Below are positions 9,985-21,137 of a stretch of 64,000 nt of DNA, piece by piece (position 1 is the first letter of the stretch; each line of letters opens with the position of its first letter). This DNA is from Mantis religiosa (taxonomy: Eukaryota > Arthropoda > Insecta > Mantodea > Mantidae). Location: positions 14,662,653 through 14,726,652 of the forward strand of contig CM060953.1 of assembly GCA_030765055.1 (NCBI GenBank), read 5' to 3'. Both the position numbers and the translations under genes were made by a program. The notes below the pieces were generated by a model that was given only the letters and a program-made list of their open reading frames with translations, was not told the DNA's origin and made no database searches.

Positions 9985-10592
9985 TGTATCGAGATTTAAC
10001 TGTATTGGAACACCACAGTGAAGCGAAAAATTATTAATTTTTAGATGAGTCGTATTTATTACACATCTGCTTCACTTTCGTACCTATTTTGAGGACATGT
10101 TTCGCAAATCATCGTTTGCATCTACGGCTCTTAAGCGACTAAAGCTTGATCCAGTGGTGTGGGTAATTCTGGGGTTGCTGCTGCCATCTGTTGATTTAGT
10201 GATGAACTTAAATGTGGGATTCTCTTCTGGCGGGATTTCAAAGTTCATAAGTTGGTTTTTATGTTTTTCTATGTATATCCTCTCCCATATGACGAGTTCA
10301 CTATGTTTTTGTACGTATTTTAGTAATTCTGTGCTATCTTCAATTTCATGATTTTCAGACCAGAAATGAGCTGCTATTGCGGACTTATCAATATTTTTGT
10401 ATCTTAAGTGCCTGAAGTGTTCTTTCTTTCTAGTGCCTATGTTTCTTTTTGTCCTCCCTATGTAAATTTTTTCACAGTCTTTACACTTAATCTTGTAAAT
10501 GCCTGACTTTTCCTCTGGTTTAATCTTATCAGTATTATTACTATTAATTTTTCGCTTCACTGTGGTGTTCCAATACAGTTAAATCTCAAAGT
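9985..10592 (-). mobile_element. PLE-A, 5'-truncated, with inverted ends
   Basis: Both ends carry the same about 50-bp sequence in opposite orientation (ATCGAGATTTAACTGTATTG at left; its complement at 10560-10592). The minus frame (10560-10084) is the GIY-YIG nuclease, with SGIYKIKCKDCEKIYIGRTK, then KSAIAAHFWSENHEIED and YIEKHKNQLMNFEIPPEENP. It extends into the terminal repeat (LRNMSSK). Hammerhead remnant near 10096-10130 (core CCGTAGA). Confidence 0.85.
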
Positions 10593-10596
10593 ATTA

Positions 10597-10880
10597 TTAC
10601 TGTTCATTTCTGAAAAAATAATAATGTACTTTACTGCATATAGCACTTTTCGTAAAATTGTCGTATTTTTCCACGTGCTGTTTGCATTTACCTGATTTTC
10701 CAGGTGTTTTTAGAGTTCGAGATGCCTGCTGTTCCATTCTAACACTATGTACACTACTTATGGAAACACCAGTATCACCAGTTTCTTTCTCAATATTTTT
10801 TTTTATAGACAATTCTGGGTTTCTTTCTTTAAGCACTGCAAAACAGTGCGCAATCATTCGCCCCTCACCACTTTTTAAGG
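10597..10880 (-). pseudogene. HTH part of an IS630/Tc1-like transposase remnant
   Basis: The minus frame reads ELSIKKNIEKETGDTGVSIS followed by LKTPGKSGKCKQ and DNFTKSAICSKVHYYF. The order of a short HTH (TGVS-x-SV), a TPGK linker and a DNF-K-AI--KVH helix recurs in insect Tc1-like transposases. No catalytic domain follows. Moderate recognition only. Confidence 0.45.
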
Positions 10881-11949
10881 TTTGCCTCGATTGTGTTTAA
10901 TTTTGGCTGAAGCACCGGCCTACTCCATGATGAAAAGCTTACTGATTTTAAATTGCATATACCTAAGTGTTCTTGGACTTGTGAGGTACGTGAGATATAC
11001 AGGAAATACAGTGTTAAATATCAGAAGTAGCTTCACACTATAAACAATAACATCTTAATCGCATTCAACTCGATACAGACCTCGTTGTGAGAGAGCTGCC
11101 TGGTATAGGATATAATAGCAGTGTCCTTTAGTAATTGTTAAATAAAATGCAGCTTAATTTAACATGATAAGTTAATAGGTATAATTTCACTTGTCTTCTG
11201 TCTAATCTGTATATAGTATACAGAACACATCTATGTGATATGTAAAGCAGAAAGATAAAATGTGGGGCTATTACCTTTACAAGAATCAAAACATTTGCAT
11301 ACTTTTCCTAGGCTTTACAGAAAGGTTTAAAACATCCAACAAGCAAAAGGCAAGCACCTCATTATTGTGCATATTGGCAATGATAACAGGTTTCTTGTTG
11401 GGGGCTTATTATCTCATAACTTTTCCTTAGCAGTTTCTTCAATTAGTTGATTTGGTTTATTTAGAAAATGTGAGCCAAGTGCTTTTTTAAACCTGCACTG
11501 CAGCAGTGAAAGATATGATGGTTACAATAGGAGTCAGATGCAAACAGCTGATGTCAGAGAACTTCAAACATATGTTTGTCGGTGGAGTCATACAACCCAC
11601 AATGTATATGAGTGTCCTCACTTTAAGCCGGGAGGGTCTACAGGCCCTCAGAACCATTACATAAGAAATTAAAGAGTCATCCATCTCTCTCTGTGCTTGC
11701 ACTAATCCTTCCATTATCTGATAGAATGTAGAGAATGGAGACAAAAGTATTGCGGAACAAATTAGATGATAAAGTTGTATCTGCTAAAGAAAGAGAAAAA
11801 TAGAACCAGTCTTCAGGCACGTTTCAAAAGTTCCTACTTTTTCCCTCAACTTCCGAGCCTTAGTTATGACCTTAAGTATGGATTGTATAGTATGGGTCAA
11901 TACTCTACAGATTACGTAGAAAATGAAGCTAGCTACAGTGAAGCAATAA
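10881..11949. other. no gene seen
   Basis: Intronic AT-rich sequence. The small frames at 11487-11744 and 11766-11966 have no recognisable similarity. 11910-11960 resembles 25500-25560 (AGAAAATGAAGCTAG), a weak shared repeat. Confidence 0.5.
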
Positions 11950-11953
11950 ATAT

Positions 11954-12150
11954 TACACAAATATAAATATTTGTTACAAAGGCTTCACTTATCTTAAGAA
12001 ATTGGTGTTAATACTTCTTTCTAATGGAGATCAATTTCACAAATGTCGTTTTCATCATCAGTCAACTCTGGACAACTGAAGTATTAACACCAATTTCTTA
12101 AGATAAGTGAAGCCCTTGTAACAAATATTTATATTTGTGTAATAAATCTA
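11954..12150. mobile_element. PLE-G-like foldback with hammerhead core
   Basis: Two about 65-bp arms (11954-12018 and 12079-12146) are near-perfect complements (AAGAAATTGGTGTTAATACTT and partner). The loop holds a minus-strand hammerhead: CUGAUGA (12055-12061), weak stem II, GAAAU-UG-AUC. The core is intact; stem II has only about three A-U pairs. The element lies about 70 bp downstream of the exon 10 donor in transcript sense. Confidence 0.7.
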
Positions 12151-12216
12151 CAGATATTTCATTAGATGACTTATCCAACAACAAAAAATGCCTTACTTAA
12201 AGCTGTATATACTAAC

Positions 12217-12382
12217 CTGTGGCCACAGACTAGTGTTCGGCCACAATTTTCTTTGCAAGCTTCATGGATTCTCCCTTGCAGACAACCACTACAGGTTCCT
12301 TTACATCTGTGTCCACAGCTTAAAATACTGGAGCATGGCATTTCACATCTTGAAAGTAGCTCATCAGAATCAGCAGCAATAT
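12217..12382 (-). CDS. ZNFX1: ZNFX1 exon 10: NFX1-type zinc fingers
   Basis: 166 bp, phase 1 to 2, with acceptor ATATTTCCAG and donor GTTAGT. It encodes CEMPCSSILSCGHRCKGTC, then SGCLQGRIHEAC and CGRTLVCGHR. The CSGCLQGRIHE-C segment matches the conserved C-x-C-x2-GRFHE-C finger of ZNFX1, which strongly supports orthology. Confidence 0.95.
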
Positions 12383-12419
12383 CTGGAAATATAGGCCTAA
12401 TATTTAGTTTTTAATTCTT

Positions 12420-13030
12420 AAGAAAGGTGATGAAAAGAACTTTAAGTGATAGGTAAGTGATAGTTTGAGCCTTTTGGGAAATGCACAATATAAAGTTCAT
12501 GTTATGGTTTTGTGTAAGACACCATTATTGTTTATATAAAAAATTATGTATAAACATTAAAATAAATACAGTAGAAGTTTGAAATAACGGGTTGTTGGGA
12601 GACGTCCTTTTACCCATGTTATACTTTCATGTCATATATAGAGATGCAACACTACAAGACCAAAAATCAGTCCCGCCCACTTGAAGAAGGGAAATATGCA
12701 GTAATAATAAATTACAGTACAGTATTTAACTCTTATATATTATAATATTTGCAAAAGTTAAAGGCATATGGAGGAAGACCATATAGCAGGCTCCAGTAAA
12801 TCCTAAGCTTGCGCCTCCTACCAGCACTGCCAAATGTGGTAAACGCATCTCATGAAAACTGAAATGAGAACATTATTTTTATTAATTACGCTCGGAAATT
12901 AATATTTGAAAAGGACACATGCCAATCTCATAATAAGAAAATTTTATTTTCTCATCATGACTACACACAAATCCTGTCTCTACAATAGAACGCGAGTGAT
13001 GCACGTTTTATCTTTCATATGATTATGATT
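12420..13030. other. no gene seen
   Basis: Intronic AT-rich sequence, no supported feature. Confidence 0.6.
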
Positions 13031-13034
13031 TTTG

Positions 13035-13325
13035 ATAGAGTCAACATGAAAAATTCAATGCCATGGCCGGGATTTGAACCACGGATCTCCTGGTTTCCGT
13101 CCAGTCACTCTAACCCATTAAGCTACCATGGCCAACATGCCGTCCTGACATTAAATTCTCCAGTTGACTCATATATTCCCGGTAAACCACTAAGGGCTCT
13201 CATATCCAAGAGACACCAGGAGATCCATGGTTCAAATCCTGGCCATGGCATTGAATTTTTCATGTTGACTCTATTCATACAAAACCTTAGCCTATGTGCG
13301 GCTAGTGTGAAGAAATGATTAATTT
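13035..13325. mobile_element. SINE-2 inverted-duplication (foldback) copy
   Basis: The left part (13035-13207) is a minus-strand SINE-2 from its head to CTCTATCAAAA, with the tRNA-like core complete. The right part (13208-13325) is a plus-strand copy from CCAGGAGATCCATGG to the 3' end (GGCTAGTGTGAAGAAATGAT). About 95 bp are present in both orientations, so this is an inverted duplication and not a simple inversion. Confidence 0.75.
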
Positions 13326-13520
13326 CCAACCACTTTAAAATATATATTATAATTTCAGAACTTGCTCATGCAAACATTATTTAAAATACACAGATACTAC
13401 AAGAGGTACCCCAGTAAGGGACATTTTTTCAAATTTGCACATGGTCTTTCATTTTCTGAAGCCCTAATAAACAAGGATAACTGAAAATATTACAAAAAGA
13501 TAACGAAGTTTTTCACTCAC

Positions 13521-13749
13521 CTTTATATTGCATATAGCAAGGAATATAAACGGCATGACCACAAACTGGCCTTATTTTGCAGGGGACTAATTCTTGGCAA
13601 TTTTGTGTACAAGGCTCTGAGCATAAAGCTGTACATTTATGTCCACATTTAAGTATTTTCTTGCATTTACTTCTACAGTTTCTTGGATCTGGGTCTTTAG
13701 AGCATTCTACTTTTAGAGAATGACCACAGATAGGCAACATCTTCGATAC
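13521..13749 (-). CDS. ZNFX1: ZNFX1 exon 9: NFX1-type zinc fingers
   Basis: 229 bp, phase 0 to 1, with acceptor TTTGTTTTTGCAG and donor GTGAGT. It encodes LPICGHSLKVEC, KILKCGHKCTALC and RPVCGHAVYIPC modules. A 1.7 kb PLE-B copy starts only 20 bp upstream of its 5' edge (insertion 13770-15484), so the present polypyrimidine tract lies inside the element's target-site duplication. Confidence 0.95.
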
Positions 13750-13757
13750 CTGCAAAA

Positions 13758-15496
13758 ACAAAATTTATACAATTCCTTTTTTGGAAGTGTTGAAAACAGT
13801 GTTGTTGTAATAAATTAAATTTAATTTTAAAGGGGGTCGATTAATGACACTAAACAACACTTACTTTTAAATTTTCCTCGAACATGTTTCATAGCCTTTG
13901 CCTCCATCGTCAACTGGATATTGACTGGTTCTCAGTGGTGTAGCTGGCGATATTTTGTCGTAGGTCTCCTCTGGTCACGGTTCAAGGAACAAATCGTTCT
14001 GGGGGATGTCGAAATTGAGTACTATTTTTTGAAATGAATATTTGTTCCCATGTGGACAGTTCTTGTTTTCCTGATGGATGTTTTAGTAGTTTTGGTTCTG
14101 GATTTATGTTGTGTTTTTTTTTTTCCTCCCCCAAAAATGTGTGGCAACTGCTGATTTTTCTAATTGTTTATATCTTATGTTCCTAAAGTGTTCCTTTGCT
14201 CTTGTTTCTAAATTTCTTTTGGTTTTTCCAATATAAATTTTACTACAGTCACAGCATTCAATTTGATATATACCAGACTTTTTGTTAGATGGAATGGCAT
14301 CTTTGATGTTTGAGCAAATTAGGTCTTTTAAGGAGTAATGGTTGACTGGTGCTATTTGAATGTTTTGTTTTTTGAAGACATTTTTGAATTAATCAAAGGC
14401 CCATGGATGGTAAGTGAATATTTTGAAAATCATATTAGTTTCTGTAGCTGAGAGGGTTGCGGTTTCCTTTATTAGCTTCTTCTTTTTTGCTAAGTTCACG
14501 TTTTTGTCTACTAATGATTTGGAAAGTAATTTTTTGTGCTATTTCAATTATTTTGTTGTATTCTGTTTTGTATTCTTCTGCTGTGAGAGGGATGTTGACC
14601 AGTCTGTGTGTTAAACTATTGAAGATTGCCTGTTTGTGGGATCTTGGGTTGTAGCCATTAGCTTTTATGTAGCTATCTGACTGTGTTGGTTTTCTGTAAA
14701 TGCCAACTTCATTCTGTTTTTATTTCTGATTATTTTTAGATCCATAAATGGTAAATACTCGTCTTTTTCTATTTCTACAGTGAATTTGATGCTTTTTTCT
14801 TGGATATTTAAAAGTTTTAGTGCATCACTGATGTGTTTTTTTGGTACTATTGCAAAGATGTCATCTACATATCCTTGCCAGAGTTTGAACATCCAAGGGA
14901 AACCTTTGTTGATCCTTATTTCTAATGCACTCATGTACAGATCGGCCAGGAAGGGTGATAGAGGGTTGCCCATTGCTAAACCTGAAGTTTGGTGGAAATA
15001 TTTTGTTTGAAACTGGAAGAAATTTTGTTCTATGCATAATTTGGTCAAATTTATACTGAAACCAAAAGAAATTTAGAAACAAGAGCAAAGGAACTCTTTA
15101 GGAACATAAAATATAAACAATTAGAAAAATCAGCAATTGCCACGCATTTTTGGACCAAAAAAAAAAAAAAAAAAAAAAAAAACCAGAAGCAAAACTACCA
15201 AAACATACATCAGGAAAACAAGAACCATCCACATGGAAAAAAAATCTTCATTTCGCAAAATAGGAAAGAAAGTACTCAATTTTGACATGCCCCAGAAAGA
15301 TTTGTTCAGCAAGTTCCTCGAACCGCCACCAGATGAGACCTATGAGAAATTATCACCAGCTACACCACTGAGAACCAGTCGATGTCTGGTTGACGATGGA
15401 GGCAAAGTCTCTGAAACATGTTCCGGGATAATTTAAAAGTGATGTTTTAGTGTCATTAATCGACTCCCTTTAAAATTAAATTTAACAAAATTTATA
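13758..15496 (-). mobile_element. PLE-B foldback copy with 12-bp TSD
   Basis: ACAAAATTTATA at 13758-13769 and 15485-15496 flanks 1,715 bp. The minus strand carries RT sequence (15048-14665: SGLAMGNPLSPFLADLYMSA, YVDDIFAIVPKKH) and GIY-YIG (about 14330-14060). The last 430 bp on the right (15050-15484) repeat the GIY-YIG tail and terminal repeat in the opposite orientation, so the element is a long hairpin. Both arms carry hammerhead-like units with core UUGACGA (C3 to U). A 26-base A run interrupts the right arm near 15159. Confidence 0.88.
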
Positions 15497-16444
15497 ATTG
15501 CTCTTAAATATGCACACTGACAGGGAACAGAAACCGAAACTTACATTTATTATAATTTGACATTCACAACTAACAGGAATCTTTCATGGTTCCTGCACAG
15601 AGAACACTTTGTGAAATTATAACTTTTCACTCTTGTTCTGTGGATAGCATATTACACTCTGTAGAAATTATTCAATGTAACAGTCATTAACGCCCCCCCC
15701 CCCCCCCCGACTTTTTTACATCCTCCAATGTTAAGACTGATACAAAAATGAAGGTGGTGGCGATCAAGTGTTACCACAGCACCACGTTGTGCACCAGTTT
15801 GAAGCAAATATTATAGTGAGCAATGAGGTTTCTCTCAGGGTATGCGTGGATGGGTGTGAGAAGGAAATTTTACAACACTTGAATGCCCGTTTCCAAATTA
15901 TTTATTCACTGCTTCTTATTTAACCTCAAAATGGAAGCTGCCAACCGAGGGTTACCAATCACAGTTTATAGTGACTGAATGCTAATTATATTTCTCGATA
16001 AATTTTGAGGACCTGACAAATATTTAAGACCGAACAAGTTGACCGCTCTAATAGGCTTCACATCTGACTCTTCCCTTATCTCGGCTACACGCCGATAAAT
16101 GTTTATAATGGCTTTCTAGCCACGACACGTCTCCATCGGCGAAACGCCGAAGAGTGCTCCCTGACCACAACTGCGTGTGTATTTTTATATAACTTTCACT
16201 CTCCAAATTCCTTTTTCAAACCAAAGTCCTTTTGTGGCTGTTTTGGTCGCCATTGTAAACGATCTATTCATATACATGTGACAATTCCTTTAGAAACCTT
16301 CTAAGGACACTGCGTCTTTCATGGCTTTGTTACTATACTTTCCCCAACTCACTGACCTTGCCCTGGGTCGTCACAAAGAACCAACATTCCTTTTACGTCT
16401 ATCATTATTCTTTGCTTCTGGAAAACCATAATTTCGGTATCAAG
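15497..16444. other. no gene; poly-C tract and SINE-1 3' scrap
   Basis: Holds a C run at about 15692-15708, followed by a short minus-strand SINE-1 3' end (TTTTTACATCCTCCAATG). The rest, including a more GC-rich stretch near 16060-16160, is unassigned. Confidence 0.5.
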
Positions 16445-16655
16445 ACATATTGGACAATGAATGAAATGGGTGAAATTATGCTCAAATGCCTCAAATGAGT
16501 ACAGGGTCCTTAGAGTTTCCCAACATTTGTCTTTCAGGATAAGGGAAAACACTGAAATAAACCTTATCCAGATAACTCATCCTGACTGAGATTCAAACTC
16601 GGGACCTCTTGAACATGAGGCATACAAGCAACCATCTACGCTACCAAGGTGGGCA
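16445..16655 (-). mobile_element. SINE-1 copy
   Basis: Reverse complement of the SINE-1 body (GACAATGAATGAAATGGGTG, TTTCAGGATAAGGG, GATTCAAACTCGGGACC). Diverged from the 1474-1718 copy; no A tail is seen. Confidence 0.8.
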
Positions 16656-16987
16656 CTCTCCTTGGTTGCAAGCTGGGGAAATGAAACCAAAGGAAATTTC
16701 AGCAAATGTACATGCTGACTCTCTCAGAGCATCACTTTGTGTACATGCAATTCAAAACTGAGTATTGCCTCAGAAAATAATAGCAAAGGTCAGAAAACAA
16801 CAGATCTTTCAAAATTAAGAGTTATACTGAGTCTATGAGACACTTTTTACTTCACATACCTCAATTTTTCTTTCAACGTGTTTTACCTCCACTTGAAGAA
16901 ATTATCAAGTTGTCAGTGACACTGGTGGTGATTCAATGAGGCTAAGTAAAATATTTTCTTTCAATGGAATGTCAAAATTCATTAAAT

Positions 16988-17180
16988 ATGTGATGGATAG
17001 AGTCAACATTAAAAACTCAATGCCATGGCTGGGATTTGAACCATGGATCTCCTGGTTTCCATCCAGTCGCTCTTAACCTTTGAGCTACCATGGCCAACGC
17101 ACCGTCCTGACATTAAATTCTCCAGTTGACTCATATATTTCCCCAGTAGACCACTAGGGGCTCTTGCATCCAAGATACAC
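16988..17180 (-). mobile_element. SINE-2 copy
   Basis: Reverse complement of SINE-2: GATAGAGTCAACATT, GGGATTTGAACCATGG, CATTAAATTCTCCAGTTGAC and CACTAGGGGCTCTTGC. It abuts the LINE fragment at 17181. Confidence 0.8.
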
Positions 17181-17955
17181 CGTTTGAAATACAGGCCCAG
17201 ATCTCGCAAATGCTCAGTCGCGGATACAATTTTGTTTTTACTTGGACCCCAGGCCATGTTGGGGATTTCCGGGAACGAGGAGGCGGACGCGGCTGCTAAG
17301 TCTGCTTGCCGTTTGCCCCGGAGTTTAACAACTACGGTGCCATTCCAGGACGTGCAACGTTTTTTCCGTCGCCAACTACTATCTGCTTGGCAGCACTCCT
17401 GGAAAGCTTTGGAAGGCACACAACTCCGGGCGATAAAGGAGAGCGTATAACCCTGGCCAACTTCCTGCAGGGATAACCGGCGGGCCGAGGTGATACTCAC
17501 CCGGCTGAGAATTGGGCACACACGAGCTACTCATGGCCATTTGTTAAGAGGGGAACCGGCCCCTGTGTGTGCTCCGTGTTCAGTACGCCTCACTGTGCGG
17601 CATATATTAATCGATTGCCCGCAGTACGCCAGAGTTCGCCAGTCTTTGGGCTTGGGAGCTAACTTGCGCAGTATTTTAGGGGACGACCCAGTGGCCGTAG
17701 TTAAGGCACTGCGGTTTGTTTCAGAAATAGGTTTTAACAAACAAGTCTAACTTGTATTTTATATTTATTAATTTTAGAGATTTTAAATTACTAATTTTTA
17801 GATGGATTTTTATGTGCTTTTAATGGTTGAGTGTTTTATTTTTATTGTACCTTTTTAGCTAAATTTGTGTAGGGTTTTAGGTTTTAGTATTGACTTAGGG
17901 CCCAAATGACCTTGCTGTCGACGGGCCCTTAAACACCACTCACTCACTACACCGT
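17181..17955 (+). mobile_element. I/Jockey-superfamily LINE 3' end: RNase H tail and zinc knuckle
   Basis: GC-rich compared with its surroundings. Frames shift, but together they read WTPGHVGISGNEEADAAAKS (RNase H final motif), an NFLQG linker, LRIGHTRATHGHLLRGEPAP and CAPCSVRLTVRHILIDCPQY (CCHC knuckle), ending GFNKQV and a stop at 17750. The 3' UTR ends GGGCCCTTAAACACCACTCA. 5' truncated; at least one stop and shift. Confidence 0.8.
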
Positions 17956-18135
17956 TTGTTTAGAATTTCTTAATATAAATGTTTTCCCTTTATGTTTAAC
18001 TCTTGATTCATGTGAACTGATTTTAGTAGTTGTGGTTATGATCCCAGAAATGTGTGTGCTACTGCAGATTTTCTGTTTCTTTTTGCTTAATGTTCTTTTA
18101 ATGTGGTTTCAATGTTACATTTCATCTTTCCAATG

Positions 18136-19026
18136 TATGAGGTGTGTCTGTAAAATAAGATCTCCAATTTTATATAATTTAGAAAGAATGTTTATTGTCA
18201 ATGAATGTTACATTGATGGAAAGGCGGAACTTACAGCTAATTTTCAACATAATGACCTTTGCAATCGATGCACTTTTGTTTGTGCTGTAGCTTTTGTATA
18301 CCCCTGTCAGAGCACTCTTCCGCCAAGTTGTACAGGTAGCACTGAAACTCGGTCTGGAAATATGTTCCACCCAGGTGTGAATTCAACTCAGGAAACAGAT
18401 GATAATCACTAGGTGCTGAGTCTGGACTGTAGGGGGCATGGGTGAGAATGTCCCATCCGAAGTGGGCAAGGAGATCAACCGTTGCATGTGCAGTACACAC
18501 ATCTTGCGATAATGCAAACGTTCGGTCAAAATCTTGTCAATTGTAGTCTTACTGACTTCAGGGATAAGTTCGCACAGCTCACGAACTGTCGCATGCCGAT
18601 CTTTAAGCATTTCTTGCTCCACTTTTGCAATTGTTTCGGCTGAAACCGAAGGTCGACCAGAACGCTGTTCGTCATGGACCTCTGTACGTCCGTCTTTGAA
18701 CTCTCTGACCCACTTTTGCACTTTTTAGATGTCCATACACTGTGGCCTATAGACTTCTCATAACTGATGATAAATTTGAGTGGGGGTAGTGGCCTTGGCA
18801 CTCTAAAATAGGATCACTGCATGCAACTCGCACTTGGCAGCGGAAGTGATAGGAAGCTCTATTGCAAACGGCTGCCCAGCCAAGACTAATGGTTGTAACG
18901 GGTTCGTTATGGTGGGGATTTGAAGGGGTGAAACCAAGCTAAATGCCAGTGTTGCTGGATCTCACGTAATAGCGTTCCTTATGGCTCCATCACCTTGGAG
19001 ACCTTATTTTATGGATACGCGTCATA
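18136..19026 (-). mobile_element. mariner, internally deleted, TA duplication
   Basis: TA at 18136-18137 and 19025-19026. The terminal repeats share TAAAATAAG-TCTCCAA. The minus strand has the HTH half (QKWVREFKDGRTEVHDEQRS, ETIAKVEQEMLKDRHATVRE) and the C-terminal half (THAPYSPDSAPSDYHLFPEL). The region with the first two catalytic aspartates is deleted, leaving 887 bp. Removing it and one TA restores the KIYIG codons of the host PLE-L. Confidence 0.88.
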
Positions 19027-19419
19027 TATCTTACTGCACTCTGAGCAATTAATTCTATAAATGCCAGTCTTCTTTTCCAGAAATAATTTTGTCTATTTTT
19101 GGCTTGATATGAGGTTTCTGATACCGAATTTGGTTACTGGTGTCAGGGTGACGTTAAATTCACTGAAAATCTTTTGAAATTCTCTGGTTGCCCATGGCTG
19201 ATATGTGAATTCCTTGGATAAGTTAAACATATGTTTATGGAATATTTTAGTATGCCTAGAGGAATCAGAAATTATAATGCAGCTCTTAGAGATTCCTCTA
19301 TTTTTTATCCAGTATTGGGTAACAATGGCTTAAATTATGATTTTCTAGCAGCAGAACAATTTTGTAGGAACACAAATATACTGGTCACCAATCTTATTAT
19401 TAATTATTATTAGTACACA

Positions 19420-20030
19420 AAGACAATAGAAAAGTCGTGGATCTACATGCAAGAACACATCGTAACAAAAGAGGCATACCTGTGATATTTTGATGCTTAA
19501 TGAAGTTAATGTGAGGATCTACTCCCAATAGTTCAGGCCCCGTAGGACCTGAACCAGGGCCTCTCGGGTCTATTTACCATAGGACAGTACCTATTTTATA
19601 AGCTGCCCCCCCCCCCCCCGCCTGCACACGGCAGACAGGACAGAAGTGGATACGCCACTTACGCACCGGTCCTTGATGAACCAGCTACCAATAAACCTTG
19701 GTAGGGCCGCCAGTGTCTAGCTCACCAGCTACTAGCTCTGCAGGCTAGTTCCCGGGACTTATGAGGCAACCCTCTACCCCCTCAGGGCGGCCGTAGCCTG
19801 GCCATAGGTACCCAATTGCCCGTGGGTGACGGGAACACACTGCCCCCTCGAGTCCAACCCAATCCGAACAGCTCCCATTCGGGAGGGGCTCGGCATGTTC
19901 GGCCCGAGGTTCCTCTAGTAACGTCAGAGGTACCACGAGTGCTAGGGGTCCGCAGCGTCCGCACTTTGGCAGCTGAAAGGGACGCATCCCTTCCCCCACG
20001 GGGGCTTAACGAAGTGGGGAAATGCCACCT
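19420..20030. other. GC-rich block of unknown origin
   Basis: From about 19530 to 20025 the base composition jumps to well over half G+C. The block holds a C run (about 19606-19619), CCCCGTAGGACCTGAACC and CCTTCCCCCACGGGGGCTTA. The open frames in it are short and unlike any family I know. It ends abruptly in AT-rich DNA. Possibly the 5' or LTR region of an element not otherwise in this window. Confidence 0.4.
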
Positions 20031-20109
20031 ACATACTTTTTTCCATGATTTTCTAATTTAGTTTTGATGCCTGGCTTTCTTCTTTAAAATATTTTTCTTT
20101 CCCAATCTT

Positions 20110-20420
20110 AACCACTGTTCTTACTGATACCTACCGTACGTGAAGTCCTATCAAGCACCTTAGAGAATGGAATAATAGGCTTCCCTTTCAATTTCTCCTC
20201 TTCGAAGTATTCTCTCACAGAGCATATTATTTCCGTGTCTGTCCTTAATTGGAATACCTTTACCAAATATAGTTTTATTTGACTCCTGAGCACGTTCAGG
20301 TTTCGCTTATCACCATTTTTAGACATAATTAAACATTCATTAAAACACAATTGCAAATGATCACAATACATGTGCAGATACACGAAATCACACACACGTA
20401 AACCAAGGCAAATTGCCACA
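20110..20420 (-). pseudogene. possible HTH fragment of an IS630/Tc1-like transposase
   Basis: The minus frame contains YFEEEKLKGKPIIPFSKVLD and then RTSRTVGISKNSG. This resembles the first helix-turn-helix of the transposase type also seen at 10597-10880 (PF-KV-RT--T-GIS). No downstream domain. Low certainty. Confidence 0.35.
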
Positions 20421-20821
20421 AATAAAATACAAAGGAACTTGTCAGTACAGAATCTCTAACTGTTGTATATAAAATAAGAACAGCAACATATAGGTGAAGT
20501 ACTATTGGCAGAGAAACAAATATCAAGGTATTATGATTACTGTAGCGTTTGCGTAGCTTGCTCACCTGCATGTTATCCTAAGCAAGTGTTAGAATATTTG
20601 CAACCACGGTTTAGCATCTAATGTTATCATGGAAACTTCTCGACTCTAATTGGTCTTTCTAATGGTTACTATGACAAGCGTTATGATGTACTCATCCCCT
20701 CCCATTTATTTAAAGTGTTCTTGCATGTGCTTACTGTCAATCACATTCTAGTTTGGCGAACAGTATAGAACACACGTTCTAGACATTCTCGGGCTTCGAG
20801 CCAGGTATAGTGATGTGGAGC

Positions 20822-20865
20822 CATCGACGTTTCGGTAGTGTGCTTGCTCCCATCATCAGGATGAC
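20822..20865 (-). ncRNA. hammerhead ribozyme candidate, PLE-E left arm
   Basis: The minus strand reads GUCAUC (stem I), CUGAUGA (20853-20859), an imperfect stem II GGGAG/CUACC, GAAAC (20829-20833), GUC and GAUGGC (stem I partner, six pairs with one U-G). Stem III is reduced to an A-U pair with a tiny loop, as in other minimal PLE and retrozyme hammerheads, so efficient cleavage may need a dimer. Confidence 0.75.
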
Positions 20866-21137
20866 GAATGATAAGCAAATTGGAAGGGCCAGTATATATA
20901 GCTTCCGCCGGACGGTGGAGTGCCAACCTCATGGAAAACACCTCTATGCTGGAGGCTCTGCATAGCGGTGGAATCTGTGTTTTCTGAGCCGGTCGATTTC
21001 CAACATCAAGGCAGGTTTCCAAGCAGAACTGAACTGGAATCCGGCATCCCAGTGTTTTCCACGAGGTTGGCACTCCACCATCTGGCGGAAGCTATATATA
21101 CTGGCCCCTCCAATTTTCTTATCATTCATCATCCTGA

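Larger units (their letters stand above)
16850..19240 (-). mobile_element. PLE-L GIY-YIG region, split by SINE, LINE and mariner
   Basis: Three minus-strand pieces make one PLE tail. 19240-19027 reads FTYQPWATREFQKIFSEFNV and then TGIYRINCSECSKIY. 18137-17950 continues with decayed GIY-YIG (STHFWDHNHNY, ENIYIKKF). 16985-16850 holds MNFDIPLKENILLSLIESPP and the terminal repeat, which has a decayed hammerhead-like string (CTGACAA ... AAAACACGTT). The mariner sits exactly in the K-I-Y-I-G codons at a TA. Confidence 0.75.

Noticed and set aside
15130..15436. ORF with a poly-K or poly-F stretch
   Set aside because: Caused by an A run inside the inverted arm of PLE-B.
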